From Bacteroidota bacterium (GTDB taxonomy: Bacteria > Bacteroidota > Bacteroidia > JAADEI01), in the NCBI GenBank assembly GCA_026992635.1, contig JALWYU010000103.1, forward strand, positions 1 to 34,012: a stretch of DNA of 34,012 bases, given 5' to 3'. The notes beneath the pieces were generated by a model. The model did no database searches. It saw only the letters and a list, made by a program, of their open reading frames with translations, and was not told where the DNA came from. Shown piece by piece: positions 18,041-25,984 of the stretch. A program made the translations under genes and the position numbers. Positions within the stretch are counted from its first letter, which is position 1. Each line of letters opens with the position of its first letter.

Positions 18041-18748
18041 ATGGGACAAAAAACCAATCCAATCGGCAACCGACTGGGCATCATCCGCGGCTGGGACAGT
18101 ATGTGGCTCGGAAAAAAACAACACTTTGCGCAACGCGTCCTCCAGGATTGGCAAATCCGACAGTATATCTATCGGCGGTACCCCCGCGGAGGCATCTCAC
18201 GAATCATCATTGAACGCTTCCCACGGCGCATTACTATTACTATTTACACGGCACGACCCGGCGTCATTGTCGGAAAAGGCGGACAGGAAATCCGGCAGCT
18301 CACCGACGAACTCCGTGTGCTCACCGGTGAATCCGAACTGGACGTCAAAATTGGCGAGATTACCCGACCCGAACTGGAAGCACCACTCGTTGCAGAGAAC
18401 ATTGCCCGACAAATAGAAGCACGCGTCAACCACCGACGCGCCATCAAAGCCGCTATGCAAGCCACATTGAAGATGGGCGCCGAAGGCATTCGCGTAGAAG
18501 TGGCAGGGCGTCTGGGGGGCGCCGAAATGGCACGACGCGAAAAATACATTGAGGGACGCGTACCACTCAGTACCCTGCGCGCAGACATTGATTATGCCCT
18601 GCGCGAAGCCTTCACCAAATGGGGAGTCATCGGCGTGAAAGTCTGGATTTGCCGGGGCGAAGTCTACGGGAAGCGCGACCTCTCTATTCACAACCCCGCA
18701 ATCCAGCTCCGAACTATTCGGCGCCGAAAAACGTTATTATCCCGATAG
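18041..18748 (+). CDS. rpsC: 30S ribosomal protein S3
   Basis: S3 (235 aa) at the mRNA entry channel. The start MGQKTNPIGNRLGIIRGWDS, the KH-domain loop VIVGKGGQEIRQL, and the C-terminal half with LGGAEMARREKYIEGRVPL are all conserved. The usual order rplV-rpsC-rplP is kept, with 42- and 48-base gaps. Its ATG is preceded by GC rather than CC. Confidence 0.98.
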   Translation: MGQKTNPIGNRLGIIRGWDSMWLGKKQHFAQRVLQDWQIRQYIYRRYPRGGISRIIIERFPRRITITIYTARPGVIVGKGGQEIRQLTDELRVLTGESELDVKIGEITRPELEAPLVAENIARQIEARVNHRRAIKAAMQATLKMGAEGIRVEVAGRLGGAEMARREKYIEGRVPLSTLRADIDYALREAFTKWGVIGVKVWICRGEVYGKRDLSIHNPAIQLRTIRRRKTLLSR

Positions 18749-18796
18749 CACAGGGGGATTCAACAGCCAATCCTGCTGGAAAACCGTTGAAGAGCC

Positions 18797-19243
18797 ATGC
18801 TCCAGCCCCGAAGATACAAATGGCGCAAGCAACAACGCGGGCGAATGCGTGGAATTGCCCAGCGTGGGCATCGCTTAGCCTTTGGATCCTTTGGCTTAAA
18901 AGCCTTAGGGCACGCCTGGCTCTCCGCAGCACAAATTGAGGCGGCACGCGTCGCCATCTCCCGCGCCCTCCGTAAGGAAGGAAAAATGTGGATTCGCGTG
19001 TTCCCCGATAAACCCATCACCAAAAAACCCTTGGAAGTACGTATGGGGAAAGGGAAAGGCGATTTTGACCACTGGGCAGCCGTTGTTCACCCTGGCGAAA
19101 TCCTCTTTGAAGTGGATAACGTGCCTTATCGCGAAGCCGTCTATGCCCTGAATTTAGCCGCCTACAAGTTGCCCATTCCCACCAAGATCGTAGTTCGCCC
19201 CGACTATTTCACCGAGCTGGAAGAAAGCGGGACATCCGCATAG
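18797..19243 (+). CDS. rplP: 50S ribosomal protein L16
   Basis: L16 (148 aa) near the A site of the 50S subunit. [27 protein letters not shown] and the [19 protein letters not shown] segment match the family, in which the arginine of the last motif can be hydroxylated. About ten residues longer at the C-terminus ([10 protein letters not shown]). Start is the homologous one. Confidence 0.97.
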   Translation: MLQPRRYKWRKQQRGRMRGIAQRGHRLAFGSFGLKALGHAWLSAAQIEAARVAISRALRKEGKMWIRVFPDKPITKKPLEVRMGKGKGDFDHWAAVVHPGEILFEVDNVPYREAVYALNLAAYKLPIPTKIVVRPDYFTELEESGTSA

Positions 19244-19276
19244 CACACTGCACCACCTAACCAAAACCAAACAACC

Positions 19277-19519
19277 ATGATGCGCATGGATGAGATCCGA
19301 CAGCTCTCCGATGAAGAGCTCTTAGCCAAAATTGAAGAGGAGAAACTCCGCTACCAGAAAATGAAATGGGCACACAAGATTACGCCCTTAGAAAACCCCA
19401 TGCGCCTTCGCTACCAGCGCAAATTTATTGCCCGCCTCCTTACAGAATGGAATGCACGCCAGCGCGCAAAAAAACAACAACAAAAGCAACAACAACAACA
19501 ACACGCCCAGCAACAATAA
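19277..19519 (+). CDS. rpmC: 50S ribosomal protein L29 with Gln-rich tail
   Basis: L29 (80 aa) at the tunnel exit beside L23. MDEIRQLSDEELLAKIEEEK and PLENPMRLRYQRKFIARLLT are the two-helix core. After the core comes a tail of nearly pure Gln (KKQQQKQQQQQHAQQQ) encoded by CAA triplets at about 19468-19516. Start may be ATG 19277, 19280 or 19286; the first has the CC context, while the third corresponds to the usual family start. Confidence 0.93.
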   Translation: MMRMDEIRQLSDEELLAKIEEEKLRYQKMKWAHKITPLENPMRLRYQRKFIARLLTEWNARQRAKKQQQKQQQQQHAQQQ

Positions 19520-19532
19520 ACGATAACCAGCC

Positions 19533-20009
19533 ATGCCAGCCAAAAAAACACGGGGACGACGAAAAGTTTTTGAAGGTATTGTGGTGAGCAACAAGATGGA
19601 TAAGACTGTGGTAGTACGCGTAGAGCGACGTGTCCTCCATCCCAAATATGGGAAATACGTTCTGCGCTCGTCCAAGTTCATGGCACACGATGAACACAAC
19701 GAATGCCAGGAAGGCGACTTAGTCCGCATCATGGAGACACGACCTCTCAGCCGACATAAACGATGGCGCGTCGTAGAGATTCTCCAGCGCAAGCCACAAC
19801 TGGTTCGGACCGACCAGCCCGAACTGGAAGAAGAAACCCTGGAAAAAATGATTGAAGAACGAATGCAACGGCGCACAACCCGGGAAAAGAAAGCGCAAGC
19901 CTCCGAAAGCCAGGATGAAAACCACACAGACGAAACAACAACACCTGCGGCACCCACAACGCCAGACCAGCAAAATCCATCTGAAACCTCCCCATCTGCC
20001 GACCACTGA
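19533..20009 (+). CDS. rpsQ: 30S ribosomal protein S17 with long acidic/Thr-rich tail
   Basis: S17 (158 aa) binds the 5-prime domain of 16S rRNA. The OB-fold core has [39 protein letters not shown] and [20 protein letters not shown]. The family is about 85 residues; here about 70 more follow, first a charged helix ([17 protein letters not shown]) and then a Thr/Pro/Asp/Glu-rich end. It is the longest ribosomal tail in the operon. It starts 13 bases after rpmC. Confidence 0.94.
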   Translation: MPAKKTRGRRKVFEGIVVSNKMDKTVVVRVERRVLHPKYGKYVLRSSKFMAHDEHNECQEGDLVRIMETRPLSRHKRWRVVEILQRKPQLVRTDQPELEEETLEKMIEERMQRRTTREKKAQASESQDENHTDETTTPAAPTTPDQQNPSETSPSADH

Positions 20010-20042
20010 CCCGATGAGCCCGAAAAAAAATCCTGGTGAGCC

Positions 20043-20411
20043 ATGATCCAGCGCACAACTCGTTTGGTCGTTGCCGACAATTCCGGTGCCAAGGAAGTCA
20101 TGTGCATAGGCATTTTGGGATACAGCAATAAGCGATACGCAACGGTGGGCGACCGAATCGTCGTTTCCGTCAAAAAAGCAGTGCCCCGTGCCAGCGTAGA
20201 AGAAGGCGATGTGGTTCGGGCGGTCGTCGTACGGACGCGAAAGGAAATCCGCAGGAAAGACGGGTCGTACGTCCGCTTTGACGACAATGCCGTTGTCCTG
20301 CTCAACCAGTATGGCGAGCCCTTGGGAACACGCGTCTTTGGACCCGTGGCACGCGAATTGCGCGAAAAAGGCTTCACACGAATCATTTCCTTAGCACCCG
20401 AAGTGATCTAA
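20043..20411 (+). CDS. rplN: 50S ribosomal protein L14
   Basis: L14 (122 aa) bridges to 16S r[23 protein letters not shown] and [20 protein letters not shown] are standard, and the length is exactly that of the family, without any tail. A GGTGA lies five bases before the ATG, one of the few purine-rich leaders in the operon. Confidence 0.98.
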   Translation: MIQRTTRLVVADNSGAKEVMCIGILGYSNKRYATVGDRIVVSVKKAVPRASVEEGDVVRAVVVRTRKEIRRKDGSYVRFDDNAVVLLNQYGEPLGTRVFGPVARELREKGFTRIISLAPEVI

Positions 20412-20427
20412 AAAAGCAGGGGACGCC

Positions 20428-20802
20428 ATGCCCAAAAAACGCAAACCAAAGAAAACCGAAGGGCGAAAACGATTCAAGCCCAAACTCAAAATCAAAAAAG
20501 GCGACATAGTCCAGGTCATTGCCGGCGACTATGCCTACCGCGGAAAACAGGGACGGGTCTTAGCCGTCTTCCCCGAGGAACAACGCATAATTGTGGAGGG
20601 CGTCAACCTGGTGAAAAAACACGTGAAGCCCTCACAGGAATTTCCCCAGGGCGGAATCATTGAAGTAGAAGCACCTATCCATATCTCCAACGTAATGCTG
20701 GTGGATCCCGAGACGGGCGAACCCACACGCGTCGGGCGCAAGCGCTTAGAAGACGGACGCATCGTACGCTACGCCAAGAAAAGCGGAAAAATTCTGGATT
20801 GA
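20428..20802 (+). CDS. rplX: 50S ribosomal protein L24
   Basis: L24 (124 aa) starts assembly of the 50S subunit. The KOW segment [20 protein letters not shown] with [20 protein letters not shown] is typical. About 20 basic residues precede it ([20 protein letters not shown]). The stop TGA overlaps the rplE ATG (TGATG at 20800-20804), suggesting coupled translation. Confidence 0.97.
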   Translation: MPKKRKPKKTEGRKRFKPKLKIKKGDIVQVIAGDYAYRGKQGRVLAVFPEEQRIIVEGVNLVKKHVKPSQEFPQGGIIEVEAPIHISNVMLVDPETGEPTRVGRKRLEDGRIVRYAKKSGKILD

Positions 20803-21431
20803 TGGCGCAAAAAGCGACAACGACGAGCAGGGGCGACGAACCCCTCCTGGATGCCTACCCCCAGGAAAACGGGAAATATATCCCCCGACTGAAACTCTAT
20901 TACAAACAACACGTTGTACCCCGCCTGATGGAACGCTTCCAGTACAAAAACGTGATGGAAGTCCCTACACTGATCAAAATCTGCCTGAATCGCGGAATTG
21001 GCTATGCCCTCCAGGATAAACGCCTCATGGACGCGGCAATGCAAGAGCTGATGCTGATTGCCGGACAAAAACCTGTCTTTACCTACGCCCGAAAGTCCGT
21101 CGCGAGCTTTCGGATTCGCAAAGGGATGCCCGTAGGTATCCGCGTAACCTTACGTGGAGACCGTATGTGGGAATTCTTAGACCGGCTGATCACCGTCGCC
21201 CTGCCACGCGTCCGCGACTTTCGTGGTGTACCCCGTACGGGCTTCGACGGAAAAGGCAACTTCTCCCTGGGTATCGCCGAACAAATCGTCTTTCCTGAAA
21301 TCAGTATAGACCAGGTACCTCGCGTGACAGGCCTGGATATCACCATCGTAACTTCCGCCGAAACCGACGAAGAAGCCGAAGCCCTCTTAGAAGAACTGGG
21401 CTTTCCCTTCACACCCCGTCCCGGAAACTAA
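20802..21431 (+). CDS. rplE: 50S ribosomal protein L5
   Basis: L5 (209 aa) contacts 5S rRNA. The core has [28 protein letters not shown] and [20 protein letters not shown]. There are about 20 extra N-terminal residues before the family start. ATG 20802 is used since it overlaps the rplX stop; a TTG three bases... directly upstream at 20799 is in frame but unnecessary. Holds one TCGA (21244) and one GGCC (21330). Confidence 0.97.
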   Translation: MAQKATTTSRGDEPLLDAYPQENGKYIPRLKLYYKQHVVPRLMERFQYKNVMEVPTLIKICLNRGIGYALQDKRLMDAAMQELMLIAGQKPVFTYARKSVASFRIRKGMPVGIRVTLRGDRMWEFLDRLITVALPRVRDFRGVPRTGFDGKGNFSLGIAEQIVFPEISIDQVPRVTGLDITIVTSAETDEEAEALLEELGFPFTPRPGN

Positions 21432-21459
21432 CAACACTACTACCTAAACCCCTTCGCCC

Positions 21460-21729
21460 ATGCCCAACAAATCCACTATTGCCCGCAACGAAAAACGCAA
21501 AAGACTCTACGAAAAATACAAAGAGAAGCGTGAACGGCTCAAACGCGAAGGACGCTGGCTGGAACTGGCACTCCTCCCCAGAAATTCCTCACCGGTACGC
21601 ATCCGAAATCGCTGCCAGATTTGCGGGCGCGCCCGCGGATACATCCGCCTGTACGGACTGTGCCGGATCCATTTCCGGGAGCTGGCTGCCTCAGGGCAGA
21701 TTCCCGGCATCCGAAAAGCCAGCTGGTAA
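21460..21729 (+). CDS. rpsN: 30S ribosomal protein S14, long form with C-x2-C-x12-C-x2-H
   Basis: S14 (89 aa) in the 30S head. Length and N-terminus ([15 protein letters not shown]) are those of the long form, which normally lacks zinc ligands, yet residues C52, C55, C68 and H71 ([10 protein letters not shown] and GLCRIHFRE) are exactly where the short zinc-binding form has its four cysteines. The family end [11 protein letters not shown] is intact. I infer possible zinc binding by three Cys and one His. Confidence 0.97.
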   Translation: MPNKSTIARNEKRKRLYEKYKEKRERLKREGRWLELALLPRNSSPVRIRNRCQICGRARGYIRLYGLCRIHFRELAASGQIPGIRKASW

Positions 21730-21750
21730 CCACCAAAAACACGATGCGTC

Positions 21751-22155
21751 ATGGCGGTAACGGATCCCGTCGGCGATTTCCTTACACGCATCCGAAATGC
21801 ACTGATGGCACGCCATGCCTATGTGGAAGTGCCTGCTTCCAAGTTGCTCAAAGCCATTTGCGACGTCCTCCTGGACCAGGGCTACATTCGCGGATACCGC
21901 TGGGTGGAAACCCCCAATAACCAGGGGAAACTGGTCATTGCGCTTAAATACGATCCGCGAACTGGTGAGCCCGCAATTCGCGAACTCAAACGCGTAAGTA
22001 AACCCAGCCGACGGGTTTACGCCCCTGCCCGACGACTACCTCGCGTCTACGATGGCCTGGGAATTGCCATTATTTCCACGTCACAGGGCGTGATGACCGA
22101 CAAAGAAGCACGGCGCCGGAACATTGGCGGTGAGGTTCTCTGTTACATCTTCTGA
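21751..22155 (+). CDS. rpsH: 30S ribosomal protein S8
   Basis: S8 (134 aa) is a primary 16S rRNA binder. VTDPVGDFLTRIRNALMA, RVSKPSRRVYA and GLGIAIISTSQGVMTDKEAR followed by GGEVLCYIF match the family over the full length. In enterobacteria it represses the spc operon. A 48-base gap with GGAG before the next ATG follows. Confidence 0.98.
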   Translation: MAVTDPVGDFLTRIRNALMARHAYVEVPASKLLKAICDVLLDQGYIRGYRWVETPNNQGKLVIALKYDPRTGEPAIRELKRVSKPSRRVYAPARRLPRVYDGLGIAIISTSQGVMTDKEARRRNIGGEVLCYIF

Positions 22156-22203
22156 TTGTTCAAGCAAGTCAGGAACATGGGTAAAGGGTAAAGACCAGGA
22201 GCC

Positions 22204-22758
22204 ATGTCTCGGTTAGCCAAACGCCCGATTCGTGTACCCGACAACGTCAAGATTGAATTTCGCCAGACAGAAGTTTACGTGGAGGGACCGCGCGGTGCCC
22301 TGACCGTACCCTTTGACCCACGCTTCCGCTTCCACTACGAAAATGGCGAGATCCGAATTGAGCGCCCCTCCGACGAAAAAGAAGACAAAGCCAAACACGG
22401 ACTCTACTGGAAACTCCTCGTCAACGCCATTACCGGTGTAACAGAAGGGTTTCGCAAAGAACTGGAAGTGATCGGTGTGGGCTACCGTGCACAACTCAAA
22501 GGCAAACAGGTTCTGGAACTCAGTCTGGGCTATTCCCACCCCATCTATTTTGTTTTGCCACCTGAGATTTCTGCCCACGTAGAAGCCACCCGGGAAAAAA
22601 CCACCATCCGCATAGAAGGGATTGACCGGGCACTGGTCGGAGAAGTCGCAGCAAAGATTCGGGCTTTGCGCAAGCCCAATGTTTACACGGGGAAGGGTAT
22701 CCGGTACGCAGGGGAATATGTCCGGCGGAAACCAGGCAAAGCCGCTGTCAAACGATAA
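22204..22758 (+). CDS. rplF: 50S ribosomal protein L6
   Basis: L6 (184 aa) lies near the GTPase centre and sarcin-ricin loop. IEFRQTEVYVEGPRGALTV, GFRKELEVIGVGYRAQLKG and KPNVYTGKGIRYAGEYVRRK are the family landmarks, the last being the C-terminal rRNA contact. GGAG at 22199-22202 region precedes the ATG, so this gene may keep a Shine-Dalgarno-like leader. Confidence 0.98.
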   Translation: MSRLAKRPIRVPDNVKIEFRQTEVYVEGPRGALTVPFDPRFRFHYENGEIRIERPSDEKEDKAKHGLYWKLLVNAITGVTEGFRKELEVIGVGYRAQLKGKQVLELSLGYSHPIYFVLPPEISAHVEATREKTTIRIEGIDRALVGEVAAKIRALRKPNVYTGKGIRYAGEYVRRKPGKAAVKR

Positions 22759-22786
22759 AAAACTCACTGCAAAATCCTGAAGAGTC

Positions 22787-23158
22787 ATGGCGGCACCCCG
22801 CGAAAAACAATTCCGGTATATTCGGCGACGGCGAATCAAAATTCGTATTCGCAAGCGTATTTTTGGCACGCCGGACCGACCCCGCCTGACTGTCTACCGA
22901 AGCCTCCAGCACATCTACGCCCAGATCATTGACGATACAAAGGGGCATACTTTGGTGGCGGCGTCCTCCTTAGAGCGTGCCATTCGCGAAAAACCCGGTA
23001 CCAAAACAGAGAAAGCCTATTTAGTAGGGCAATTGCTTGCCCAGCGTGCCTTGGCAAAGGGTATCCAGAAAGTCGCCTTTGACCGCAACGGATACAAGTA
23101 CCATGGACGTGTGAAAGCCCTTGCTGAAGGTGCACGTGCCGGCAAACTGGACTTTTAG
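22787..23158 (+). CDS. rplR: 50S ribosomal protein L18
   Basis: L18 (123 aa) binds 5S rRNA with L5 and L25. The basic N-terminus ([19 protein letters not shown]) is followed by [19 protein letters not shown] and [20 protein letters not shown]. Normal length. ATG is preceded by TC. It is followed by 13 bases to rpsE. Confidence 0.97.
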   Translation: MAAPREKQFRYIRRRRIKIRIRKRIFGTPDRPRLTVYRSLQHIYAQIIDDTKGHTLVAASSLERAIREKPGTKTEKAYLVGQLLAQRALAKGIQKVAFDRNGYKYHGRVKALAEGARAGKLDF

Positions 23159-23171
23159 AATTGACGGGAAC

Positions 23172-23726
23172 ATGTCCGGTACAAAGAAGAAAATCCCACG
23201 AGTTCCCCAGAAGATCCGGCGCCAGCATTTGACATTGCCTCCAGGTACGGAATTGCAAGAACGCCTTGTAGAACTGCGCCGTGTCGTCAAAGTGACGAAA
23301 GGCGGACGAACCTTCCGGTTCTCTGCCTTGGTGGTTGTGGGTGATGGCAATGGGCTCGTGGGCTTTGGCTTGGGGAAAGCCCGGGAAGTGCCCGCCGCCG
23401 TGGAAAAAGCCCTCAACCGCGCCAAGAAAAATCTGTACCGCGTACCCATTTTGCACGGGACGATTCCTCACCGGATCACCGCCAAAGCAGGCGCAGCAAA
23501 AGTTTTCCTGCGCCCGGCAGCCCCCGGTACGGGAATCATTGCCGGGAACACCATGCGTGCCGTCTTAGAATGTGCAGGCTATACGGACATTATTGCCAAG
23601 AGTCTGGGGTCTAACACGCCCCATAACGTGGTACGCGCAACCATCAAGGCATTGACGAGTCTGGAAGACGCCCTGTCCGTTGCACAGCGCAGGCAAATCC
23701 CCCTCAAAAAAGTGTTCAATGGCTGA
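23172..23726 (+). CDS. rpsE: 30S ribosomal protein S5
   Basis: S5 (184 aa) acts in decoding fidelity. LVELRRVVKVTKGGRTFRFS, the GDGNGLVGFGLGKAREVPAA loop and GAAKVFLRPAAPGTGIIAG are conserved. ATG 23172 is chosen because the N-terminus then matches the family and starts after rplR stops; an in-frame upstream ATG at 23121 lies inside rplR. About 20 N-terminal residues precede the core. Overlaps rpmD by eight bases. Confidence 0.97.
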   Translation: MSGTKKKIPRVPQKIRRQHLTLPPGTELQERLVELRRVVKVTKGGRTFRFSALVVVGDGNGLVGFGLGKAREVPAAVEKALNRAKKNLYRVPILHGTIPHRITAKAGAAKVFLRPAAPGTGIIAGNTMRAVLECAGYTDIIAKSLGSNTPHNVVRATIKALTSLEDALSVAQRRQIPLKKVFNG

Positions 23727-23991
23727 GCCACAGCAACAAGCGACGACCCCCACTCCAGCACAGGAGGAAAAGGATTACCCCTACGTGGAAGTGGAGCTGG
23801 TCCGCTCATTGATTGGTGAGCCACGCCGACACCGGGCAACCGCCCATGCCTTGGGGTTACGGCGCTTGCACCAGCGGCGTGTCCACCGGCTGACACCTGC
23901 AATCGCCGGAATGCTCCGACGAATCCATCACATGATTCGTGTGCGGCAAATCTCTGCACCTGAGGCAAATACCAAAACAAAAGCCCAATGA
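23719..23991 (+). CDS. rpmD: 50S ribosomal protein L30 with N-terminal extension
   Basis: L30 core (VEVELVRSLIGEPRRHRATA and ALGLRRLHQRRVHR, then the helix ending MIRVRQI) is about 59 residues, yet the protein has 90: some 22 residues rich in Gln, Thr, Pro and Glu precede it and a short ANTKTKAQ end follows. ATG 23719 sits inside the end of rpsE. The final ATGA overlaps rplO. The identity rests on the core and position between rpsE and rplO. Confidence 0.94.
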   Translation: MAEPQQQATTPTPAQEEKDYPYVEVELVRSLIGEPRRHRATAHALGLRRLHQRRVHRLTPAIAGMLRRIHHMIRVRQISAPEANTKTKAQ

Positions 23992-24446
23992 GCTTTTTAC
24001 ATCGGATTCGGCCTGCCCCCGGCTCGGTTCGTACCCGTAAGCGTGTGGGACGCGGCAATGCGTCCGGGAAAGGGAACACGGCAGGACGCGGGACAAAAGG
24101 TGCGCAATCGCGGTCGGGCTATAGACTGCGCCCGGGATTTGCCGGGGGGAACCTCCCCATCCACCTGCGCTACCCCAAGCGAGGCTTCACGCCACCCAAC
24201 CGCATAGAATACGCGATTATCAATGTGGGTCGGCTCCAGACACTTGTGAACAAATACAAGTGGCAAGAAGTTACGCCCGAAGTCCTGTACACCTGCGGTG
24301 CCATTCGGAAAAAGAATCTACCCATCAAGATTCTGGGTGAAGGGCATTGGGAAGCACCGATTGTCGTGCGTGCCCACGCTTTCAGTCAGAAAGCCCGTGA
24401 GAAGATCCTGGCGGCAGGTGGCAAACCGGAAGTCCTCTCCCCATGA
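23988..24446 (+). CDS. rplO: 50S ribosomal protein L15
   Basis: L15 (152 aa) is a late-assembly protein. The glycine-rich N-terminus (RVGRGNASGKGNTAGRGTKG) and FAGGNLPIHLRYPKRGF are standard, and the C-terminal domain ends KILAAGGKPEVL. ATGA overlaps link it to rpmD upstream and secY downstream, so the three are probably translationally coupled. Confidence 0.98.
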   Translation: MSFLHRIRPAPGSVRTRKRVGRGNASGKGNTAGRGTKGAQSRSGYRLRPGFAGGNLPIHLRYPKRGFTPPNRIEYAIINVGRLQTLVNKYKWQEVTPEVLYTCGAIRKKNLPIKILGEGHWEAPIVVRAHAFSQKAREKILAAGGKPEVLSP

Positions 24447-25786
24447 GCAAGTTGATTGAGATCTTTCGGGAGATCTGGCGCATTAAGGAGCTCCGCCAGC
24501 GCTTGCTGATCACGCTGGGACTCATTGCTGTCTACCGGTTGGGGTCGTACATTCTTTTGCCCGGAATTGACGCGACCAAGCTGGAAGCCCTGGCTTCGCA
24601 GGCAACCACCGGATTGCTCGGCTTGATCAACCTGTTTGCAGGCGGGGGCTTCGCCCGATCCTCTATCTTTGCCCTAGGCGTAATGCCTTACATTACGGCA
24701 TCCATTATTGTCCAGTTACTGGGCGTGTCGCTGCCCTATTTCCAGCGATTACAACAGGAAGGGGAGAGCGGTCGCCGAAAACTCAACCAGATTACCCGCT
24801 ACCTAACCGTTCTGATTACAGCTGTTCAGGCGAGCGCTTATGTAACCTACCTGCGATTCATTGCGGCAGATGCAATTATTGTTCCGCCTGGCTTGTTCTG
24901 GTTTACCACAGTGGTGATTCTCACGGCAGGTACGTTGTTTGCCATGTGGCTGGGCGAAAAAATCACGGATCGCGGAGTAGGAAATGGCATCTCCCTGCTC
25001 ATCACCGTGGGGATCCTGGCAGATCTGCCCTTTGCCCTGACCGCAGAAGTTTCTTCACGGCTGACGCAACCTGGTGGTCAACTTTACCTGATCCTTGAAT
25101 TGTTGATTCTGGTAGGGGTTGTCGTGGGCGTCATCATGATCGTTCAGGCAGTGCGCAAGATCCCGATTCAGTATACACGCCGTGTGATTGGCGGTCGGAT
25201 CTACCAGGTGCAGGGTGCCCGTCAATACCTGCCATTTAAGGTGACGGCGGCAGGGGTCATGCCCATAATCTTTGCCCAGGCAATTATGATGCTTCCTTCT
25301 ACGGTAGCGCAGTTTTTTGGGGATGCACCCATTGCACAAACCATCAACCAGATCTTTGGGGACATTGCCTCCTTCTGGTACAATTTGTTTCTGTTCATCC
25401 TTGTGGTGATTTTCACGTACTTTTACACGGCGGTTATTTACAATCCGATTCAGATGGCAGAAGATATGAAGCGCAATGGTGCGTTTATTCCTGGCGTTAA
25501 ACCCGGCAGAAAAACCGCCGAATACATAGATAGCGTCATCACCCACATTACTTTTCCAGGCGCAATTCTGATTGGAATTGTCGCGATTTTGCCGGCATTT
25601 GCGATTTTAGCGGGCGTCAACCAGCAATTCGCCCAATTTTACGGGGGGACGACATTGCTGATTATTGTGGCAGTCCTGATTGAATTCCTGCAGCACGTGG
25701 AGAGCTACATGCTGATGCGCCATTATGAAGGGCTGATGCGTACCGGCAGATTGCAACGGCGCCGACCCATTGGCGTCACTGCCTGA
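24443..25786 (+). CDS. secY: Preprotein translocase channel subunit SecY
   Basis: SecY (447 aa), the ten-helix channel of the Sec translocon in the inner membrane. RLLITLGLIAVYRLGSYILL opens TM1, followed by the plug, the GVMPYITASIIVQLL segment of TM2, the LGEKITDRGVGNGISLLI loop and the C-terminal cytoplasmic tail. Full length. It is the last gene of the ribosomal block: map, infA, rpmJ, rpsM, rpsK, rpsD, rpoA and rplQ, which often follow, are not here. Base composition shifts from C-rich to balanced across this gene. Confidence 0.98.
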   Translation: MSKLIEIFREIWRIKELRQRLLITLGLIAVYRLGSYILLPGIDATKLEALASQATTGLLGLINLFAGGGFARSSIFALGVMPYITASIIVQLLGVSLPYFQRLQQEGESGRRKLNQITRYLTVLITAVQASAYVTYLRFIAADAIIVPPGLFWFTTVVILTAGTLFAMWLGEKITDRGVGNGISLLITVGILADLPFALTAEVSSRLTQPGGQLYLILELLILVGVVVGVIMIVQAVRKIPIQYTRRVIGGRIYQVQGARQYLPFKVTAAGVMPIIFAQAIMMLPSTVAQFFGDAPIAQTINQIFGDIASFWYNLFLFILVVIFTYFYTAVIYNPIQMAEDMKRNGAFIPGVKPGRKTAEYIDSVITHITFPGAILIGIVAILPAFAILAGVNQQFAQFYGGTTLLIIVAVLIEFLQHVESYMLMRHYEGLMRTGRLQRRRPIGVTA

Positions 25787-25984
25787 TAGTAAGTCCACAC
25801 CTGGCTTGTATTCCCGTTGGCAAGAGGGGAGAGTACGTCCCCCCGAGTGTGTTGTCCACACCCAGGAAAGCCCCATACGAGAATGATGGAATGTTGCGTT
25901 ATTTTCTATGCGAAGTGAGGGGAAGGCAACAAAGCCGGGGGAAATTCCGTTTATTCAATAGGCAGCTTCGTAAATCCGCCAGCC
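25787..25984 (+). other. secY-clpC spacer with a repeated GTCCACACC
   Basis: About 200 bases. GTCCACACC occurs twice (25793-25801 and 25854-25862); the second is preceded by TT, making TTGTCCACA, one base from the DnaA box TTATCCACA. GGGGA and TCCCC flank GAGTACG to form a short hairpin, and an AT-rich stretch (GTTATTTTCT, GTTTATTCAATAG) precedes clpC. No small gene is seen. It probably carries the clpC promoter; the nearby skew reversal makes an origin role worth testing. Confidence 0.4.

Noticed and set aside
19468-19516. CAA repeat as a possible microsatellite or CRISPR-like repeat
   Set aside because: It is an in-frame Gln tail of L29; no spacer structure.
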